From Malonomonas rubra DSM 5091 (lineage in GTDB: Bacteria > Desulfobacterota > Desulfuromonadia > Desulfuromonadales > Geopsychrobacteraceae): 64,000 nt of DNA. The position numbers were made by a program, and so were the translations under genes. The stretch lies in assembly GCF_900142125.1 (NCBI RefSeq), contig NZ_FQZT01000013.1, positions 1-64,000 of the forward strand, written 5' to 3'. Below the pieces are notes generated by a model. That model did not search any database and had not been told where the DNA came from. It saw only the letters and a program-made list of their open reading frames with translations. Shown here in pieces: positions 44,023 through 53,900 of the stretch (position 1 is its first letter; the number at the start of each line of letters is the position of its first letter).

Positions 44023-45399
44023 TCACTCCTGTTGCGGCCAAGTTATGCGGTAGATTGCGTTGGCCCTGTCATCGCTTAAATAGAGACTCCCGTCCGGTCC
44101 GACCAGGGGAGCCACGGGACGCCCCCACGCCGTCGTTCCCTGCAACCAGCCGAAAAGAAATTCTTTCGGCTTATCCGGTCTGCCGTTAGTGAACGGAATG
44201 CGCACCAGCTTGTAGCCGGTCGGTTGGCTGCGGTTCCAGGAACCGTGAAAAGCAACGTACATGCTCTGCCGGAAGCCTTCTGGTGCATTCAACCCGTCAC
44301 CGAATGCAATCCCCAGAGGAGCCGAGTGCGCCGGCAGATCCACCGCGGCGGCAATTGTGTCGGAGCAATTGCCATTCGGAAAAAGTTCAGGGTCGGCGAC
44401 CTGATCGCCAAAACAGCGCGGCCAGCCGTAATCAGCACCGGCAAAAATTTTATTGATTTCATCCGGCGGCAGGTTGTCGCCCAACATGTCGCGGCCGTTA
44501 TCACTGCCCCAGAGCGCCTTGCCATCACCTGAAAACGCCAAGCCAACCGTGTTACGCAGCCCTTTGGCGTAAATACTCGACTCTCCGGTTTCGGGATCAA
44601 CCTGCAGCACTGTCGCCCGCCTTTTATCTGCTTCGTCACAAGCGTTGCAGCGCGAGCCGACCGACAGGTAAAGTTTGCCGTCGTTGCCCACGGCCAGTGA
44701 ACGGGTCCAATGACCACCATCATCCGGCAAGTTTTCAAGCAGAACAGTTATCTCATCGACCTGATTATCCTGATCTTTATCCCGCAACCGTAGCAATCGC
44801 GATGTTTCTGCGACATAAAGCGTGTTTCCGGACCAGATCAGACCATGAGGTCGGTCGAGATCGACATGATAGAGCAACGGCTGCTCAGCAAAACCGTCTT
44901 TGTCGCTGTCTGTAAGCTGATAAATCGCATCGAGCTCCGGGATGGACACATAAAGCCGGCCAAGCGGATCAAAAGCCATCATTCGCGTCCCACCGGGCAA
45001 ACGCGCATACAACTGCACCCGCAGGTCGGTGACTCCTGCCAGTTTACGTTCTTCTGCAAAGACGCCTTTTCGATCCTCTTCACGCACCTCCAGAATCACA
45101 GGTTTTCCCTTTTGCACCTCTTTTTCCATCCGCTGCAGAAAATCGATAACGGATATCTTGCCATCAGGGTAAACCTGATTAACTGTTGCGATCGACAACG
45201 CTGCCATGACGAACACAGCCAATGCCGTGCGCATGGCGTTCAGCTGCTTCCGCACAATTCCGATACCGACACCGAGCAGCAACGCGGGAACCAGGTAGTA
45301 AAAATCGCTTTGCAATGGGATGGCCTGAGAAAAGAATGCGCTCAGCCAACCAGCGAACACCATGAGACAGCCGCCAAAAATTATCAGTGATCGTGACAT
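44023..45399 (-). CDS. PQQ-dependent sugar (glucose/sorbosone) dehydrogenase family protein
   Basis: The 458-residue protein has about three N-terminal membrane helices (residues 1-75). A periplasmic six-bladed propeller of the GSDH/sorbosone-dehydrogenase family follows. Family signatures are LPGGTRMMAFDPLGRLYVS, the RPHGLIWSGNTLYVAE blade, GLRNTVGLAFSGDG, and the C-terminal HGSWNRSQPTGYKLVRIPF and GPDGSLYLSDD. Such enzymes oxidise sugars or aldehydes using PQQ; no PQQ biosynthesis gene is visible here. The N-terminal anchor is unusual. I use ATG at 45399. The secretin-like gene starts 3 bp later. Confidence 0.8.
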   Translation of the reverse strand: MSRSLIIFGGCLMVFAGWLSAFFSQAIPLQSDFYYLVPALLLGVGIGIVRKQLNAMRTALAVFVMAALSIATVNQVYPDGKISVIDFLQRMEKEVQKGKPVILEVREEDRKGVFAEERKLAGVTDLRVQLYARLPGGTRMMAFDPLGRLYVSIPELDAIYQLTDSDKDGFAEQPLLYHVDLDRPHGLIWSGNTLYVAETSRLLRLRDKDQDNQVDEITVLLENLPDDGGHWTRSLAVGNDGKLYLSVGSRCNACDEADKRRATVLQVDPETGESSIYAKGLRNTVGLAFSGDGKALWGSDNGRDMLGDNLPPDEINKIFAGADYGWPRCFGDQVADPELFPNGNCSDTIAAAVDLPAHSAPLGIAFGDGLNAPEGFRQSMYVAFHGSWNRSQPTGYKLVRIPFTNGRPDKPKEFLFGWLQGTTAWGRPVAPLVGPDGSLYLSDDRANAIYRITWPQQE

Positions 45400-45477
45400 C
45401 GTCAATTTCCGGTGAAGAGGTTTAAATTATTAGAATAGCACAGGAATGGCGGGGGAGCGACTGGGGCTGGAGAGAAA

Positions 45478-46149
45478 TCAGCTGAAATCGTATTTGTTGA
45501 TGATTGCAACCGGGGCAGAAAAAGTGACCGCGGCGGCATACCCCCTGGTCAGATAAAAATGTCTGCTGAATTCATCGGCCCCGGTTGTTTGCCCGGCGCT
45601 AGAGAAGCCCCCCCCCTGCATTTTCAACCAAGCCTCTTTCTGAGTCCACAGCCGGTAGAAGATTCTGAGCTGTCGTATCAGGCTGGCAGCCTCCAGAAGA
45701 GTTCGTTCAGTAGAGGAAAAGTAGCGTTGCGCCAGTAAATGGTAATCGAGAGTGTGATCAAGACCTTCAATATCGACACCAACCTGGCCTTGGCCTACTG
45801 CCAGTACCCCCCAGCGACCGGAATGCGCCAAGTTGAAATCAACACCTGCAACGCCCCGCAATCCCGGTTTGCCTTGCTCAGCATAGACAAAAGCGATCGC
45901 TGAGGGCTCGCAATGAAGGTAACGGCTCAGGATTTGGCGTATCCGGGCGCGGGCACAGATGAACTGCTGCTGTTTCTCTTTGAGCAGCAAGCGCCCGGCA
46001 CGAGCAATTTCATCATCAGTTAAAAGAGATTTTAGCTGGTCGGTCTGGACTTCGGGCAAGGCAAGCGAAAAGCGCCAAAGGTCGATTTTATCGGGAGAAA
46101 CAACAGGACGCTCAGGTGCAGTACGCCAACAACCAACAGCAATACCCAT
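45478..46149 (-). CDS. 4'-phosphopantetheinyl transferase (Sfp type)
   Basis: A 223-residue PPTase of the broad-range Sfp/AcpT class. It has FNLAHSGRWGVLAVG, the Mg2+-binding VGVDIEGL and the helix FYRLWTQKEAWLKMQGGG, whose Lys and Glu complete the active site. It transfers phosphopantetheine from CoA to the Ser of carrier proteins. It is the last gene of the pfa-ole operon, 3 bp after oleD, and so is most likely dedicated to the five ACP domains of the PfaA-like protein. PUFA clusters commonly need such an enzyme (PfaE). Confidence 0.93.
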   Translation of the reverse strand: MGIAVGCWRTAPERPVVSPDKIDLWRFSLALPEVQTDQLKSLLTDDEIARAGRLLLKEKQQQFICARARIRQILSRYLHCEPSAIAFVYAEQGKPGLRGVAGVDFNLAHSGRWGVLAVGQGQVGVDIEGLDHTLDYHLLAQRYFSSTERTLLEAASLIRQLRIFYRLWTQKEAWLKMQGGGFSSAGQTTGADEFSRHFYLTRGYAAAVTFSAPVAIINKYDFS

Positions 46150-46152
46150 CTG

Positions 46153-47142
46153 TCAACCTTTTGCCAGCCAGTCCTGCAGGCGCCGCATTCCTTCATCAAT
46201 AGAGACCTTCGGCTGATAACCGAAATCTTCCTTGGCGTTGCTCAAGTCGAACCAGTGGGAAGTCGATAATTCACGAGCAACGAAACGGGTCATGCGTGGT
46301 TCCCCCTTCAATTTGAAAGTGGAGTAGATTTTTTCCAGCACTGCCCCGGCAAAATATGCCAGGTCAGGAGAGATGCTCCTGGTGACCGGCGGTAGATTGC
46401 CTGCGGCCAGAATCCTGTTGACAACATCCCAGAGAGGCAATGGCTCGTCGTTGGAGAGAAAATAGGCTTTGCCAGCCACCTCACTGCCGATCGCGAGCTT
46501 TTCAGCTGCCTGCAAGTGGGCTTCGGCCGCGTTATCGATGTAAATCGTATCGACCAGGCAATCGCGCTTACCGATCTTAAGCAAGGCCCCTTTACGCCCT
46601 CTCTCCAGAATACGCGGCACAAGATGGTTATCTTCCGGCCCCCAGATCAAGTGCGGCCGTAGCGCCACGGTGGCCAGATTCTCATCATTCGCCATCAGTA
46701 CCAGTTTCTCGGCTTGCGCTTTGGTTTGCGGATAGTAAGCGTGGAAATGACCCGGATAGGGGATCGACTCGTCAACACCTTCCATGTCGGTGCCATCAAA
46801 AACAACACTCGGTGAACTGGTATAAACCAGGCGCTCGATACCATGCTCGCGGCAGGCCTGGATCACATTTTGGGTGCCAACCACGTTGGCAAGATAATAA
46901 TCTTCGTAATCACCCCAGACCCCAGCTTTAGCCGCAACATGAAAAACGATATCGCAATCGACGGCAGCAGCACGCACAGCAGCATAATCATTAAGAGCAC
47001 CCGAAAAGTGGTTCACTCCAAGAAGCGAAAGCTCCGGGTACTCACTTCTCGAAAAAGAATTAACTTTCCAACTCTTAGCGAGCAATAGTTTAACTATTGC
47101 CTTACCTAAAAAACCACCACCGCCAGTAACCAGAGCTCTCAT
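46153..47142 (-). CDS. oleD: OleD, 2-alkyl-3-oxoalkanoate reductase
   Basis: A 329-residue extended SDR of the 3-beta-HSD-like group. It has an N-terminal Rossmann motif TGGGGFLG, the catalytic Ser-rich segment YTSSPSVVFDG and the YxxxK pair in YYPQTKAQAEKL. In the olefin pathway OleD uses NADPH to reduce the beta-keto acid made by OleA to a beta-hydroxy acid. Its start overlaps the oleC stop (ATGA). Position directly after oleA, oleB and oleC makes the name secure. Confidence 0.92.
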   Translation of the reverse strand: MRALVTGGGGFLGKAIVKLLLAKSWKVNSFSRSEYPELSLLGVNHFSGALNDYAAVRAAAVDCDIVFHVAAKAGVWGDYEDYYLANVVGTQNVIQACREHGIERLVYTSSPSVVFDGTDMEGVDESIPYPGHFHAYYPQTKAQAEKLVLMANDENLATVALRPHLIWGPEDNHLVPRILERGRKGALLKIGKRDCLVDTIYIDNAAEAHLQAAEKLAIGSEVAGKAYFLSNDEPLPLWDVVNRILAAGNLPPVTRSISPDLAYFAGAVLEKIYSTFKLKGEPRMTRFVARELSTSHWFDLSNAKEDFGYQPKVSIDEGMRRLQDWLAKG

Positions 47143-48794
47143 CTGATTTGCCCCTTAGCCCAGACCGCCAGTTTCTCGCGGAAGATTTTTGCATTGTGCC
47201 TGATATCGACCGGGAAAGCAGGATGGATCAAAATATGCCCGATCGGCTGAATCAGTTCATGCTTCTGCGTCAGTAATTTCAGTTCACGGATGATCTGGGC
47301 ATGTTCATTTTTATCGATCCCCGGCTCAAGTTCGATACAGATCACAGGTTTCATGTTTCCGGGCTTGCCAACACCGACCAGTGCCGAACGAAAGACTTTC
47401 GGGTGAGTATTGAAGATCGCTTCGCAGGGGATCGTGTACAACGTCTTATCAGTGCAGGTCACCCGATGTGCCTTACGACCACAAAACCAGATCCGACCAT
47501 AGTTATCACGATAACCGAGATCGCCCATACGATGGTAAAAGGTCGCATTCGGCGGATCGAGTATTTTTGCCAGATCAGTCGATTTCTTCCGATTGAAATA
47601 GCGCCGGGTGACCTGCGCTCCGGAAACAACAATTTCTCCGATTTCATTGGCCGGTACTTTCAAGTCATCGTTCCACCAGTCGATCGGTTCATCGGTCGTG
47701 CTGATGATCTCAAGCTTGATGCCGGGAACCGGCATGCCAACACAAACACCGAAGCCGTTATCTGTCGCTTTCCGGGTATCTTGCAGAATTTCTCGACTGC
47801 CGATGGAGCAGACTGGCAATGATTCGGTCGCACCGTAGGGAGTAAAAACCTCAACGCCCTCTCCCAGCATTTTCGTAAAACGCTCCAACACAGATGCCGG
47901 GACCGGGGCACCGGCCGAAATTGCCCGTTTCAGTGATGGCAGCTTTATCCCATTCTCTTCACCGTAGCGGCCAACACGGTTGATCAGTGCCGGGGACCCG
48001 AACATGGTGGTGATATTGAATTTTTTGATTGGATCGATAATGTTCTTCGGGTCAACCGAACCGGGGCGGGTAAAATCCATCACCGGCACGACCGAGCTCA
48101 TCCCCAAAGCCGGGGCAAACAGGGCAAAGAGCGGGAACGTCGGCAGGTCAATTTCGCCCGGTTGAATATCGTAAACAGCTTTGAGCTGCTCAACCTGGGC
48201 GATAAAATTTCCGTGGGTATAAACGACGCCCTTCGGCACTCCAGTACTGCCACTGGTAAAAAGAATGGCCGCCGTTTCTCCGCTCTCGGTTTCCACCACG
48301 CGATAGGGTTTATCGGCGGGTGCTTTACGTTTAATGCCACGCAGGGTTGAACCGCCCCAGAACAGCTTACCGCCGACGGTCAACAAAGTCTTCAAGGTCG
48401 GCTTACCCCAGCCGAACAACAGCCGCGCAACGTGCGCTTTCGGAATACCGACAAAGGCTTCCGGTTCTGCTTCTGCAAGACAGATCTTGAGATTTTTGAT
48501 GCCGATACCTGGATCGATCATGATTGGCACTGCACCGACCTTGAACAGGGCAAAGGTCAGGGCAAAGAATTCAAGTCCCGGGGTCACCATCAGCGCGGTA
48601 TGAACGCCACGACCGATACCGATCTCCTCGAGGCCATGGGCAATCCGGTCGCTCTCCCGATCAAGCTGCTTAAAGCTGAAGGTTTTGTACTTCTGCCCTT
48701 TTCCGGTCGGAATATGGATGGCGGGGGTATCCGGCTGCCGACGCGCCATCGCCGGCAGATGCGCCGCGATGTTGGTCAACATGCCGGAACTCAT
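47139..48794 (-). CDS. oleC: OleC, beta-lactone synthetase (ANL superfamily)
   Basis: A 551-residue AMP-forming enzyme. The P-loop is LFTSGSTGVPKGVVYTH, followed by TPYGATESLPV (A5-type motif), MGDLGYRDNYGRIWFCGRKAH (A7/A8 hinge) and a short C-terminal domain. In the Ole pathway it activates the beta-hydroxy acid with ATP and closes it to a beta-lactone. Length fits stand-alone OleC; in some bacteria it is fused to OleB, but not here. Overlaps oleB and oleD by 4 bp each. Confidence 0.93.
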   Translation of the reverse strand: MSSGMLTNIAAHLPAMARRQPDTPAIHIPTGKGQKYKTFSFKQLDRESDRIAHGLEEIGIGRGVHTALMVTPGLEFFALTFALFKVGAVPIMIDPGIGIKNLKICLAEAEPEAFVGIPKAHVARLLFGWGKPTLKTLLTVGGKLFWGGSTLRGIKRKAPADKPYRVVETESGETAAILFTSGSTGVPKGVVYTHGNFIAQVEQLKAVYDIQPGEIDLPTFPLFALFAPALGMSSVVPVMDFTRPGSVDPKNIIDPIKKFNITTMFGSPALINRVGRYGEENGIKLPSLKRAISAGAPVPASVLERFTKMLGEGVEVFTPYGATESLPVCSIGSREILQDTRKATDNGFGVCVGMPVPGIKLEIISTTDEPIDWWNDDLKVPANEIGEIVVSGAQVTRRYFNRKKSTDLAKILDPPNATFYHRMGDLGYRDNYGRIWFCGRKAHRVTCTDKTLYTIPCEAIFNTHPKVFRSALVGVGKPGNMKPVICIELEPGIDKNEHAQIIRELKLLTQKHELIQPIGHILIHPAFPVDIRHNAKIFREKLAVWAKGQIR

Positions 48795-49702
48795 AAGGTT
48801 TGTCCCGGAAGCGGATTCTCAGCAAGGAAATCGCGAATGATCGGAATCACATCCTCTTTGGCGTCTTCCAGGATGTAATGGCCGCAGTCAGCAAAGCTGT
48901 GCACTTCTGCCTTCGGCAAGCGCTGCTTCCACTCCTTGAGAAAGTTGACGTCGAAAACGAAATCCTTTTCGCCCCAGCAAATACAGATCGGCAGGTCGGC
49001 AAACTGCTGCAGATTCTCATCCACTTCACTGACAATATCGTAACCAGGATCGCCCTCTTCCAGCGGAATGTCCTGCACAAAACGCAGCGTTGCAACCCGG
49101 CTCTGCCAGCTATCGTAAGGTGCGCAATAGGCTTTGCGTAGCTCCACCGGCATCGATTTGCGTTTGCAGCCGATAAAAGCTGCGCCCCGAGCGAAAAGAT
49201 TGAACCCCTGCACCAGAAAAGCACCGAGCTGGGTATCGCGACAGATACGCAGTGCAACCGGGAAGGTTTTGCTCTTCGGCAAATGGAACGCGGCAGTATT
49301 CATGAACACCAGTCGCGCGATCCGCTCGGGATACCGGGTGGCGTAAGCCATGCCGATCATGCCACCCCAATCGTGCAGCACCAGGGTAATGTTCGATTGA
49401 ATATCGAGATGATCAAGCAACGCTTCGAGATCATCAACCCGTTGCTTGAGAGTAAATGAATACATCGAATCTACCGGCTTGTCCGACAGGCCGCAACCGA
49501 TGTGATCCGGTACGATAACGCGATAATCATCACGCAACTCTTTGACCAGGTTGCGATAATAAAACGACCAGGAAGGATTCCCGTGCAGCATCACCACCGG
49601 GTCGCCTTTGCCTTCGTCAAGGTAGTGATATTTCAGCTGACCGAGTTGAAGAAAATTTCCATCGAAGGGGTATTCTTTTTTCATCAAAGGAGTATCGAGC
49701 AT
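48791..49702 (-). CDS. oleB: OleB, beta-lactone decarboxylase (alpha/beta hydrolase)
   Basis: A 303-residue alpha/beta-hydrolase of the haloalkane-dehalogenase branch. The oxyanion segment is VVMLHGNPSWSFYYRNLV, the nucleophile Asp lies in LVLHDWGGMIGMAYA, and the final catalytic His is in HSFADCGHYILED. OleB decarboxylates the cis-beta-lactone to the olefin. I take the ATG at 49702, overlapping the oleA stop as TGATG, which favours coupled translation; an in-frame ATG at 49729 would overlap oleA by 28 bp. Confidence 0.92.
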   Translation of the reverse strand: MLDTPLMKKEYPFDGNFLQLGQLKYHYLDEGKGDPVVMLHGNPSWSFYYRNLVKELRDDYRVIVPDHIGCGLSDKPVDSMYSFTLKQRVDDLEALLDHLDIQSNITLVLHDWGGMIGMAYATRYPERIARLVFMNTAAFHLPKSKTFPVALRICRDTQLGAFLVQGFNLFARGAAFIGCKRKSMPVELRKAYCAPYDSWQSRVATLRFVQDIPLEEGDPGYDIVSEVDENLQQFADLPICICWGEKDFVFDVNFLKEWKQRLPKAEVHSFADCGHYILEDAKEDVIPIIRDFLAENPLPGQTL

Positions 49703-50745
49703 CACCACTGAATCCCCATCATCAAACAATTCAAGCCGCTGCCGATGCCGAGAAAACCGACAAAATCACCCGGCAGCAGAACATCACGCTCTTTGGCGAT
49801 CGCCGCGGTAATCGGCAGGGAAACAGTTCCCATATTGCCGAGGAATTCAAAAGTCGTAAAATCCTTCTGCGGCGAGATACCGATCGTCTGCAGTATCAAT
49901 TTCTGGTGCGCTTCCCCGACTTGATGGCAAATAACCTTATCGACCTTATCCGGTGAGATATCGAGCTCAGACGCAAAAGCATCCCAGGTCCGCTTACCCA
50001 GTTCAACGCCATGCTTCATAACGGCGACGGCATCAGTCGACATGTAAGGGATATGATTTTCCGGCGAATCGACACGGATCCCCCAGCGGCAAAGTTCGTG
50101 GAATTCCGGTTCGGCGACATTAACGCCACCAAGCAGCTTCGGCCGTCGAGAAGGGGTGAAGGAGCCATCGGTCAGCAGGACAGCCGCGGCACCAGAACCG
50201 CCGGTCATGGTTGCCAGCGACTTGGTGAACAGCTCCATCGATGGATGGCTGTTCATCTGCTTGATCATAATTTCGTTGATTTCGCGCGAACTTTCACAGG
50301 CAACAACCAGGCCGGCACGAATCTGTCCCAACTCAATCCGGTTGGCGATATCGAGCACGCCATTAAGCACGCCGAGACAGGCATTGGATAGATCGTAAAC
50401 CGCGGCATTCCCCTTAACCCCCAGCGCCGCAGCAACCTGGCAAGCCGTGGCCGGTTCAAAATGCTCGCGGCAAACCCCGGCGTAAACCACGGCACCGATA
50501 TCCTCCGGCGAGATATTCCTCTCCTGCAGCGATTTTTTCGCCGCGGCAATGGCTCCATGAGAAATCGGCGTATTCGGTTTCCACCAGCGCCGCTCACGGA
50601 TGCCGGTTAAGGCTTCGAGCTGGCCCGGAGCAATATGCAAGGCTTCGTAGGTTGGCTGTAAACGGCTTTCCAGTTCGGTGGATGTAACCACGATCGGTGC
50701 CAGTTCGTAGCCGACCGATTCAACGTAGACGCGAGAATATTTCAT
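49702..50745 (-). CDS. oleA: OleA, head-to-head acyl condensing thiolase
   Basis: The 347-residue thiolase-superfamily enzyme has the active Cys in LSNACLGVLNG, the His in VICHQVGEAHQK and the Asn in EFLGNMGTVSLP. The Glu of GVCREHFEPATA matches the catalytic base that separates OleA from FabH. OleA removes one acyl-CoA alpha-proton and joins two acyl chains to a long beta-keto acid. ATG at 50745 follows GGTGAG. Upstream lies a 159-bp gap with a large stem-loop, then the PUFA-type synthase, which could supply its substrates. Confidence 0.94.
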   Translation of the reverse strand: MKYSRVYVESVGYELAPIVVTSTELESRLQPTYEALHIAPGQLEALTGIRERRWWKPNTPISHGAIAAAKKSLQERNISPEDIGAVVYAGVCREHFEPATACQVAAALGVKGNAAVYDLSNACLGVLNGVLDIANRIELGQIRAGLVVACESSREINEIMIKQMNSHPSMELFTKSLATMTGGSGAAAVLLTDGSFTPSRRPKLLGGVNVAEPEFHELCRWGIRVDSPENHIPYMSTDAVAVMKHGVELGKRTWDAFASELDISPDKVDKVICHQVGEAHQKLILQTIGISPQKDFTTFEFLGNMGTVSLPITAAIAKERDVLLPGDFVGFLGIGSGLNCLMMGIQW

Positions 50746-50818
50746 CAACTCACCAGAGATTCATTGTCTGTTCTGAACAATCAAGAAGCAAAATAATCGG
50801 AGTAGGTTTTTAACATGG

Positions 50819-50869
50819 AAAGAGCCGCGAATAGAAGGGAAAATGCAATCCCACCATTCACGGCTCTTT
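50819..50869 (-). other. Large stem-loop between the Pfa subunit gene and oleA
   Basis: AAAGAGCCGTGAAT and ATTCGCGGCTCTTT (minus strand, one G-U pair) form a 14-bp stem closing a 23-nt loop that itself contains GGGA/TCCC. It lies 35 bp after the second Pfa subunit stop and 74 bp before oleA. The 3' flank (CCATGTTAAAAACC) is not a U-run, so efficient intrinsic termination is doubtful. An attenuating or mRNA-processing element that sets the pfa:ole ratio is possible. Confidence 0.6.
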
Positions 50870-50904
50870 ATTTGCGCATCGGTGTTTCGATTAGACGGCT
50901 GAAA

Positions 50905-53900
50905 TCAGGGGTGCAACCGCAGGGAAAAATCATGCAGTTGATAAATCACCTTGCCATCAACCGAGAGGAAACCGTCAGCTTTGAGCAGCTTCTGCTGATC
51001 ATCAGCGAAAGTGATAACCGCTTCAACTTTGACTTGGTCATTACTCGGGACAATCTGCCCGCGATAATTCCAGCTGTGCTTCTCGTTCAGCGCGATTGTT
51101 TCAAATTTACTGCTCGCACTAACGCCCCAACGCTTCGCCGCTGCCACCTTGAGCAATTGCAGGAAAGATTCTAGCCCCAAAGATCCAGGACAGACAGGAT
51201 CCTGATAGAAATGTGCCTTGAAAAACCACTCATCGGGATCGATCTGTTTGAGTCCACGAATATATCCGAGTTTGTTCGGCCCGCCGCCAGCAACAAATAG
51301 ATCGATCTCATCGATCATGCGCATTTTCTTTTCCGGAAATGGCGCATCGGTCGGGAAAGCAAAGCGTTCTCCCCTGCCCTCATCTTCGGCGGTCGGCTGA
51401 TAAAGTTGGGCTCCGCGCACGCCGACCTGCTGGGCCAGAGACTCAGCGGAGAAAAAACCAAATACGGTGTCGCCGGTGTAGACCGGACCGTGCTTGTCAT
51501 AGATTTCGAAATCGTAACTCTGAATGATCATGCCACCGCTGCTGGCAACCCGGGTGATTTTGACATTGGTGGTCAAGGTTCCGGACTCCGGAGTCACCGG
51601 ACGATGCTGTAGCGCGTTGCCGTCAAGGTTGCGGAACGACAGATCGGTATCGCTGGTCAGTGCCGAACCAAGATAAGCCGCCAGCCATCCACAAGGCTGC
51701 AGGCCGGTTTCGAGCAGCACGCTGAATGGCATTTCCGGTTGACGCCCGGCAGCGAAATACCAGGCATCGGGTGGCACATCGTATTCAGCCTCGACAGTCA
51801 CCCCTTCAACAAGTTTCCAGGGTTCGCCGTTGATCGCAACGATCCGGTCGAGGAACTGGAATGGTGGTCCCGGCAGACGCGCGATCTTCCGCTCGTTGTC
51901 GAACACCTTATAGGGTTCACCGAAGGCGTCAGAGGGGTTGCCGATGGCGAATGCAGTGATGCGATCGGTATCGTAAAGAACCTGTTTCTGTTTCGGTACG
52001 ACGGGAGCAGCAACCTGCCCAGACCATAGCGCTTCAACCTGCTGTCGATCCAGACCGGTCAAACGACAGGTCATATTCGGGATTTCGACAATCGGCTTCC
52101 CGTCGGCAAACATCAACGCATCGACAATGGCATAGGGTTCCGGCCGGTAGCCGAGCTCCTTGATACTGACCTGGTAGGTCACCGTTTTGGTCGACTCGAT
52201 TACCTGTCCACGGCACTTGAGGCCGCTATCTACTCCGGGAACCGGCTCACACCAGGCTTGACCCCCTTCACCGATCCAGCCCATGCGTAGCAGGAAGATG
52301 CGCAGGGTGTGCATACAGCATTCGTACATCAGGGTACCAGGCATGACCCGATCATCGACAAAATGACAGGTCAGGAACCAATCCTTTGGATCGATATCCA
52401 TCTCGGCGTTGATCTGGCCAAGTCCGTAACGCCCACCTTTTGGATCGAGCTTGACCACCCGGTCGACCAGTTTCAAGTGGCCACCCGGCATGGTGTACGG
52501 CTGCTGCAGGCCGAGATTGGCGAATTGTGCACCGAAACAGCTTGCCAGATCACCACGGTACAAGGCATCGATCTGCGCTTCGTTGTAACTTTCCACCTGC
52601 ATCGGCACCAGTTCGCGCCAATCATCAGGCAGTTTGCCCGGCTGTGGCATCAGGTCGAGCTTGGTGTGGACAATCCCCTGACCTGCTGCCAATTCCTCCT
52701 CGGTAAAGAACCCGGCACAACCGTTCTGCATCGACATCAGTGGCTCGCCGTTGACCGTTGCCTCAAAATTGAAACGGAACAGGTAGGTCTGGTCCTGGCG
52801 AAAGAAATGATCGATTTTGATATCGTAGTGGATAGTGTCGCCAACCACCGGCAATCCGCGATGGAAGGTAACCACCGCATCTAGCAGACGGTAGACCGCT
52901 TTGCCTTTATGAATAAAATCGATGCCGAGGTAGCCGGACAGAAAAAGATCCGCCTGTCCCGCTTCGACCGCCACGCAGGTCGGAATCCGGCCACCGTCGA
53001 GATACCAGCGATCCGCAGTGACGTCATGCTCGGTCACCACCCGGCCACTGGTCATGGAACGTGGTTCACCCTCGACAGTAAGAATCCGGTCGACCAACAT
53101 CAAGGGTTCATCCGGCAGACGTACGCGGGTCGGGTAAGTATCGACTTCAGCAAACTCGGGGCCGAGCATTTTCGCAACCGAACCGATGGCGAATTCCATA
53201 CACATATCGCGGTCGAAGGCGACTTTCGGTATCGGCTTTACCGGGCTCCTTGCAAACACCGGAGCCGAAGCAGCTTGTTCAACAGGCAAAGGTGAGATCT
53301 GCGGAATCGGCTCGCCATTGGCCGCCATCTGCTGCAGCAACGACATCTGCAGACTGATATTCTCAGCCAGCGTCTGCTCCATGGTTCTGGCAAACTGCAG
53401 ATAGGTTTCGTGCGCCTGAGCACTGGCCGCTGCCGATTCAGTCAACTGCTGCAGAAACGGATTCTGCAATTCAGCTGCAGGCGGCATTTCCTGTTGAGTC
53501 TTTTCAATCTGTTTAACCGCTTGCGCAGCAGCAGGCGCAGTCGCCGCTTTCAATCGGGTCTGCACTGTCGGCTTCGTTACCACCGGTTTCGGCGGTGCAA
53601 ACGGCTGCCCACCGATCTGGGTGTGAATCAGAGCCTTTGGCGCAGCTTCCTCTTTTGCCACTACGCCATAAAGTGCAGATAAATCAACATCAACCCCTTC
53701 AGACAGGCACTGTGCCAGCAAGCGTAAAATCATCGAAGCCTGATCCTGATTAGCAACACAGGTCGGGCGGGCGAGATGCGGTCGTTCTTCAAGAATACTG
53801 TGAATCATCCGGCTGCAGGAATTGCCGGGGCCAACTTCGATAAAAATTCGCACACCATCGGCATACGCCTGTTCGATGACACGCGGATAATCGATAGTAT

